Below, piece after piece: positions 6,638 through 10,029 of a stretch of 10,029 bases of DNA. The stretch covers positions 1-10,029 of the forward strand of contig JAEORN010000294.1 of assembly GCA_016840825.1 (NCBI GenBank), in the 5' to 3' direction. This DNA is from Candidatus Thorarchaeota archaeon (GTDB lineage Archaea; Asgardarchaeota; Thorarchaeia; Thorarchaeales; Thorarchaeaceae). Every line of letters starts with the position of its first letter. Position 1 is the stretch's first letter. Position numbers and translations under genes: made by a program. The notes under the pieces are model-generated. The model had not been told where the DNA came from. It searched no databases and worked only from the letters and a program-made list of their open reading frames with translations.

Positions 6638-7150
6638 ATGCGCGGACTTGTCATCTACCATTCAGGTTTCGGTAATACGAAGTTAGTTGCAGAAGCATTG
6701 GCTAGAGGAATGCAAGAGGGAGGGATCGAAACAGATTGCATGGAAATTCAGAATGTCGTCTTGAATGACCTCTCTCGGTACGATTTCCTAGCAATCGGAA
6801 GTCCAACTCATATGCTTGGGCCCTCGAAGGAGATGAAGGCATTTCTTGAGGATTTGAGGACAATCGATCTCAAAGGAAAGAACACCTTCTGCTTTGAGAC
6901 ACGAAACGAATCCCGAATGAATAACAGAAGCTATTTTGCTCTCGAGAACAGTGCAGCTAGAAGAATTGAAGCAGCAGCTAAACGAATGAAGATGCATATA
7001 CTCAGACCTCGGGAGTCTGCCCTCGTCAAGGGTAGGGAAGGCCCACTCTATCTCAATGTGGAGGAGCAGTTCGAAATGATTGGTAGGGAGATCTCGAATC
7101 TCCTGACTGCTTCCTCAATGAGAACCAAGAGGAATAGCGTGAGTGTGTGA
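6638..7150 (+). CDS. Flavodoxin-like protein
   Basis: A 170-residue flavodoxin-fold protein expected to bind FMN. The first strand (RGLVIYHS) leads into the phosphate-binding loop S9-G-F-G-N-T14. A second conserved loop, GSPTHMLG (54-61), should face the flavin ring. The third region resembles the long-chain relatives: FETRN (86-90), NSAARRIEAA (104-113), and VKGREGPL (130-137) near the C-terminus. The tail after about 160 is basic and probably disordered. There is no signal peptide, so it acts in the cytoplasm. Its start follows the membrane-protein stop by three bases without a strong ribosome binding site, suggesting coupled translation. Likely roles are electron transfer or quinone/redox protection under control of the TetR repressor, but the partner is unknown. 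Confidence 0.88.
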   Translation: MRGLVIYHSGFGNTKLVAEALARGMQEGGIETDCMEIQNVVLNDLSRYDFLAIGSPTHMLGPSKEMKAFLEDLRTIDLKGKNTFCFETRNESRMNNRSYFALENSAARRIEAAAKRMKMHILRPRESALVKGREGPLYLNVEEQFEMIGREISNLLTASSMRTKRNSVSV

Positions 7151-7214
7151 ACGACAAAAAGGGCGAGTTCCTCGTTTGAACATCCTCTTCCAGTGCTTGC
7201 GTTGACTGATTTTC

Positions 7215-7221
7215 TTTTAAT
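7215..7221 (+). promoter_or_regulatory. Possible TATA-like element before the propeller gene
   Basis: TTTTAAT lies 32-38 bases before the ATG at 7253 within a T-rich stretch (7210-7221). It could serve the LVIVD-repeat gene with a leader of about 10 bases, or the T-rich run could instead help end the flavodoxin operon. The sequence alone does not decide. Confidence 0.3.
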
Positions 7222-7252
7222 CCACCTTCTATTAGTTAGAAAGAGGATTTAG

Positions 7253-8281
7253 ATGACATCAGCACGGAATAAGATGATATTCGGGCTTTTCATAGCTTCT
7301 TTGATTGTTGTTGGAATTATATTACCCTTAGCCATGCTACCGCCAGTGGAACACAGGGAATTTCAACTAGAGATACTGAGTGAGTTTGAAACTGGTGATT
7401 TCACATTAGGTGTCATCGTTGAGAACAATATTGCCTATCTCACCGTTACTGATGATGGAGCATCAGGAAAACTTCTGATAGTGGATGTAAGTGACCCATC
7501 AAACCCGACTGAGATTGGCTCATATGAGAATTTGATCTATCCAGCCAAGCTTGATGTCAGTGAGGGGATTGTCTATATCGCAGATCGAATGGGTCCATTG
7601 CACATTGTAGATGCCAGTGACCCCTCGAATCCAGAACAGATAGGAGAGTATGAGGGTAGTGGTGAAACCTATGATGTTCAGGTGATTGGGAACATTGCAT
7701 ACGTGGCGGATTGGAATGAAGGTTTGAAGATACTAAATGTTAGCGATCCATCGAATCCAGAACTCATTGAAGATTATTCCATCTATGGAGCATGCACCCA
7801 ACTACACGTAGATGATGGTATTGCATATCTGATAGATCATCGAAGTGAGAATACCGGATTGAAAGTTGTGAATGTGAGCGACCCTACCCATCCAACCCTA
7901 GTTGATTCCTATATGCCTGATGATGATCTATGGAATCCACTTGTGTTTGGAGAGTTCATATACTGTGGAAATCACGAGGTGGGAGGTGGAGAGTTGATCA
8001 TTCTGGATACAAGCGACCCCTCGAATGTTTCAGAGATTGGACAGTACGATTTTGGGGGCACTATCAATTCTATATTCGTGGTTGATACTATTGCATATGC
8101 AGCAGGATATGATGTAGGATTGATGTTGCTGGATGTGGCGGATCCAGAGAATCCATATTCTATTACTAGCTTAGCGGGAATTAGTCGAGGAAGGGATGTA
8201 GTTGTTGTGGAGGATATTGTGTATCTCACTACAGATGATGGCTACTTGATAATCATTCAACAATTGGAAGTGTTATCTTAA
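7253..8281 (+). CDS. Membrane-anchored LVIVD-repeat beta-propeller protein
   Basis: A 342-residue protein with one N-terminal hydrophobic helix (about 9-30), either an anchor or an uncleaved signal, followed by a beta-propeller. Six LVIVD-type repeats of the form L-x-[IVL]-[VL]-[DN]-x-[SA]-D-P-x-[NH] begin at residues 74, 116, 158, 203, 248 and 290, with spacing 42-45. A closing strand pair at about 315-335 may combine with the N-terminal strand at 39-65 to make a seventh blade. Such propellers are usually extracytoplasmic interaction modules without catalysis; the acidic Asp-Pro loops are the obvious conserved surface. The start is ATG at 7253, six bases after GAGG. The final 29 bases overlap the histidine kinase gene on the other strand. 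No partner is evident, although the neighbouring kinase might be one. Confidence 0.9.
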   Translation: MTSARNKMIFGLFIASLIVVGIILPLAMLPPVEHREFQLEILSEFETGDFTLGVIVENNIAYLTVTDDGASGKLLIVDVSDPSNPTEIGSYENLIYPAKLDVSEGIVYIADRMGPLHIVDASDPSNPEQIGEYEGSGETYDVQVIGNIAYVADWNEGLKILNVSDPSNPELIEDYSIYGACTQLHVDDGIAYLIDHRSENTGLKVVNVSDPTHPTLVDSYMPDDDLWNPLVFGEFIYCGNHEVGGGELIILDTSDPSNVSEIGQYDFGGTINSIFVVDTIAYAAGYDVGLMLLDVADPENPYSITSLAGISRGRDVVVVEDIVYLTTDDGYLIIIQQLEVLS

Positions 8282-9689
8282 AGGTCGCTCCAGAATCACT
8301 AGGCTCGAGTTCGATATTGCCATCACACGCCGTAATTATTTGTTTGGCGAGATAGAGGCCTAATCCTCTCTCTTTCTTGGGATCACTCCTATAGAAGATG
8401 GACTTGTGAAGATCCTTTGGAATTCCAGGCCCATTATCGGTAACACGTATTACTAAGGCATTGTTCTCTTTGATGGCACGGATGATGACCTTTGGTTGTT
8501 TCCCCGCATGCTGTGCAGAGTTCCTCAACAGGTTCTCGAAAGCGATCGGCAAGAGAGTCCCTCCAGGACTCCTCAGTGAGGCAACAGATGGAGAGATATC
8601 AACGTGCACTGTGAGATTCATATTAATGGCCTCGGCATCCTTAGCGAGATCATTCAGCATATCACCAATTTGAATGTGGGATGGTGATGCTTCGTTGTTG
8701 AAAGTTCTAACCAAATTGGCCATCCTGAAACCAGCTGCCTCCGCAGATGATAGCATCTTCTCTGCAGCATCAGGATTGCCCTTCAATACCATGGAAGCGC
8801 TTTCGATATAACCCAGGACTGCCTGCAGGTCATTTCCTATATCATGACTCAATAGAGAGGTGTATAGCTCGATGACTCGTCTTTGCTGTTCTCGTTCCTC
8901 CTCAGCTTGTCGACGAGTCGTATTGTCTGAGACCACAACGATATGTCCAACCGTTCTTCCTGTGGAATCTCTATTTGCGACAATATCCACTGAGAGATAC
9001 TTCCTAGGACTGGATTCACTCTCAAATGCTATGTCCAATTGAATTGGACCATAGGGTTCAATACCCATGTCCGAATTCAAAACCAGATCATCCATATTAA
9101 AGAGGTCAAACAAACGTGATCCCGTGAGATCTTTCTTTTGAGCCTCAAGGATTCTAGTGAGCCATTCGTTATGCAAGAGGATCTCGCCCTCCAAATCGAT
9201 GACTGCGACTCCCAGAGGCATCGCTGCGACCACAGAATTGAATCTTCGTTCTCGGATTCCTATATCCCTTACCCAGTAGTAGACTCCAATTGTGGATAGA
9301 ATTATGCCAACCGCTACGAAAAGATTCGTTTCTTCGTGTACCATAGTGAAGAACGACACAAGGATGTCATTCTCATTGAAGGCTCTATTCCTATCAACGA
9401 ACTGGATGAGGGCTGTGTGTACTGTGATAATAAAAATCGATGACCATCCAATCTGCAAGCTAAGTCGTGCAATGGGTTGTTGAATTGACCTCTGAAACAA
9501 TACAATTAGAGAGTAGACGAATCCTGAAAGGATGACAAAGAGAAGTGCATCACCATAATCAGAATAGCCTAGTCGAGTTTCATAGATGCTGAAATAGATT
9601 ATAGATTGAATGACGACAAGCACTGGAAGTATGATAGGGACTATCCATCGCAGAATGATTCTCTTCCAATCGTTTTGAGATTCAGTCAC
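8253..9689 (-). CDS. PAS-domain sensor histidine kinase with four membrane helices
   Basis: A 478-residue membrane histidine kinase. Four hydrophobic helices lie at about 11-33, 47-66, 81-98 and 122-140 with little extracellular loop. A PAS domain follows (about 146-257, with MPLGVAVID and ILLHNEWL), then a coiled linker and the dimerisation helix with phospho-acceptor His282 in SHDIGNDLQ, a form common in archaeal kinases. The ATPase domain has the N box (E385, N386, N390), DNGPGIP (418-424) and GLGLYL (442-447), and ends in the usual GATFKITLP. No receiver domain or response regulator gene lies in the window. The start is GTG at 9689, seven bases after GAGGG (9697-9701) and downstream of a good TATA box. 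An ATG at 9860 would lie upstream of that promoter and adds 57 residues with no family resemblance. Confidence 0.92.
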   Translation of the reverse strand: MTESQNDWKRIILRWIVPIILPVLVVIQSIIYFSIYETRLGYSDYGDALLFVILSGFVYSLIVLFQRSIQQPIARLSLQIGWSSIFIITVHTALIQFVDRNRAFNENDILVSFFTMVHEETNLFVAVGIILSTIGVYYWVRDIGIRERRFNSVVAAMPLGVAVIDLEGEILLHNEWLTRILEAQKKDLTGSRLFDLFNMDDLVLNSDMGIEPYGPIQLDIAFESESSPRKYLSVDIVANRDSTGRTVGHIVVVSDNTTRRQAEEEREQQRRVIELYTSLLSHDIGNDLQAVLGYIESASMVLKGNPDAAEKMLSSAEAAGFRMANLVRTFNNEASPSHIQIGDMLNDLAKDAEAINMNLTVHVDISPSVASLRSPGGTLLPIAFENLLRNSAQHAGKQPKVIIRAIKENNALVIRVTDNGPGIPKDLHKSIFYRSDPKKERGLGLYLAKQIITACDGNIELEPSDSGATFKITLPIVE

Positions 9690-9740
9690 CGATATACCCT
9701 CATAATGAATCCAGTGTGCCAAGGATGAATACGACACGAG

Positions 9741-9748
9741 GATATAAA
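9741..9748 (-). promoter_or_regulatory. TATA box of the histidine kinase gene
   Basis: The minus strand reads TTTATATC, a near-consensus archaeal box A. It predicts transcription from about 9720 and a leader of about 30 bases, containing the GAGGG ribosome binding site in front of the GTG at 9689. It therefore helps decide the start codon. Confidence 0.55.
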
Positions 9749-9837
9749 TCTGGTTTGAATGGGGAATCAATAACCCATTTGTTGTGAATCCAATAAGGTG
9801 ATTAATAGGGGTAGAAGATAGTAAGCTGTGACCTACG

Positions 9838-10029
9838 ATGCACTTGAAAGGTATCGACAAGCTACGAGAGAAGTTACCTGATTATCCAGGTAATCGAATT
9901 GCGATTTTGCCATTAAGGGGACTCCTTGCCTCAGTTATCGGATATCTATTATTGATAGTCTTGGATATCATCCCCCGGATGCTTCCAGACATTGAAATTC
10001 TAGTTGTCATCGAGCCGTTCATTCCTATC
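9838..10029 (+). CDS. N-terminus of a probable membrane protein, cut by the right edge
   Basis: An open frame of 64 codons from ATG at 9838 runs off the window without a stop. An in-frame TGA at 9829-9831 makes this ATG the first possible start. The peptide begins with a charged amphipathic stretch (MHLKGIDKLREKLPDYPGN) followed by a hydrophobic helix (about 28-43, LLASVIGYLLLIVLDI) and a second hydrophobic stretch near the edge (about 53-64). It is transcribed divergently from the histidine kinase, 148 bases away. A weak TATA-like TTAATAGG at 9802-9809 would give an almost leaderless message. I do not recognise the family, and the evidence for a gene is only the open frame, its hydrophobic pattern and its placement. 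Confidence 0.55.
   Translation, partial: MHLKGIDKLREKLPDYPGNRIAILPLRGLLASVIGYLLLIVLDIIPRMLPDIEILVVIEPFIPI

Noticed and set aside
7161..7177. Possible hairpin GGGCGAG-TTC-CTCGTTT after the flavodoxin gene
   Set aside because: Three of its seven pairs are G-U and no T-run follows directly, so it is too weak to call a terminator.
7472..8155. Near-repeated DNA with a period of about 126-135 bases, such as the GACCCCTCGAAT copies
   Set aside because: This is the in-frame DNA image of the six LVIVD protein repeats, not a CRISPR array or a non-coding tandem repeat.
9033..9049. Palindrome GTCCAATT-G-AATTGGAC
   Set aside because: It is perfect with eight-base arms but lies inside the PAS region of the histidine kinase, where it encodes an ordinary GPIQLDI stretch. 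Chance plus coding constraint explains it.

Overview
The window looks like a stretch of an archaeal chromosome with moderate GC content. The evidence is: A/T-rich TATA-type boxes about 25-45 bases upstream of several starts; a perfect anti-Shine-Dalgarno match (AGGTGAT) before one gene; frequent GTG starts; an archaeal-style histidine kinase H-box (HDIGND); and secreted proteins with an N-terminal hydrophobic segment and/or a C-terminal membrane anchor. The overall flavour (LVIVD-repeat propeller, tail-anchored surface protein, AmrS-like radical SAM enzyme) reminds me of Asgard archaea such as Thorarchaeota. That is an impression from style, not a demonstrated assignment. I saw no rRNA, tRNA, CRISPR array, IS element or phage-like gene.

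Layout. Bases 1-912 (+) hold an AmrS-type radical SAM enzyme cut off by the left edge. It meets, tail to tail within one CTAG palindrome, an S9-family serine peptidase (909-2990, -). Upstream of that lies an extracytoplasmic protein with a lipobox-like signal and a C-terminal membrane anchor (3196-4251, -). A 159-base divergent promoter region follows, then a calcineurin-like metallophosphoesterase (4411-5073, +). This abuts an uncharacterised 90-residue gene (5074-5346, -). From a second divergent region starts a three-gene plus-strand operon: a TetR-type repressor (true start 5500), a four-helix membrane protein (6173-6634) and a flavodoxin-like protein (6638-7150). Next come a membrane-anchored six-repeat LVIVD beta-propeller (7253-8281, +), a four-helix PAS histidine kinase (8253-9689, -, overlapping the propeller gene by 29 bases) and the beginning of a membrane protein leaving the right edge (9838 onward, +).

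How the parts work together. The clearest regulatory unit is the TetR operon. Three copies of TATACTnnnGTCAA, two direct and one inverted, fill the space between the TATA box and the start codon, so the repressor very probably controls itself, the membrane protein and the flavodoxin. The job of that membrane protein/flavodoxin pair is unknown; a redox or xenobiotic-response role is only inference. The other genes look like independent housekeeping or cell-surface functions. All three convergent gene pairs abut or overlap, so transcript ends must lie inside the opposing genes.
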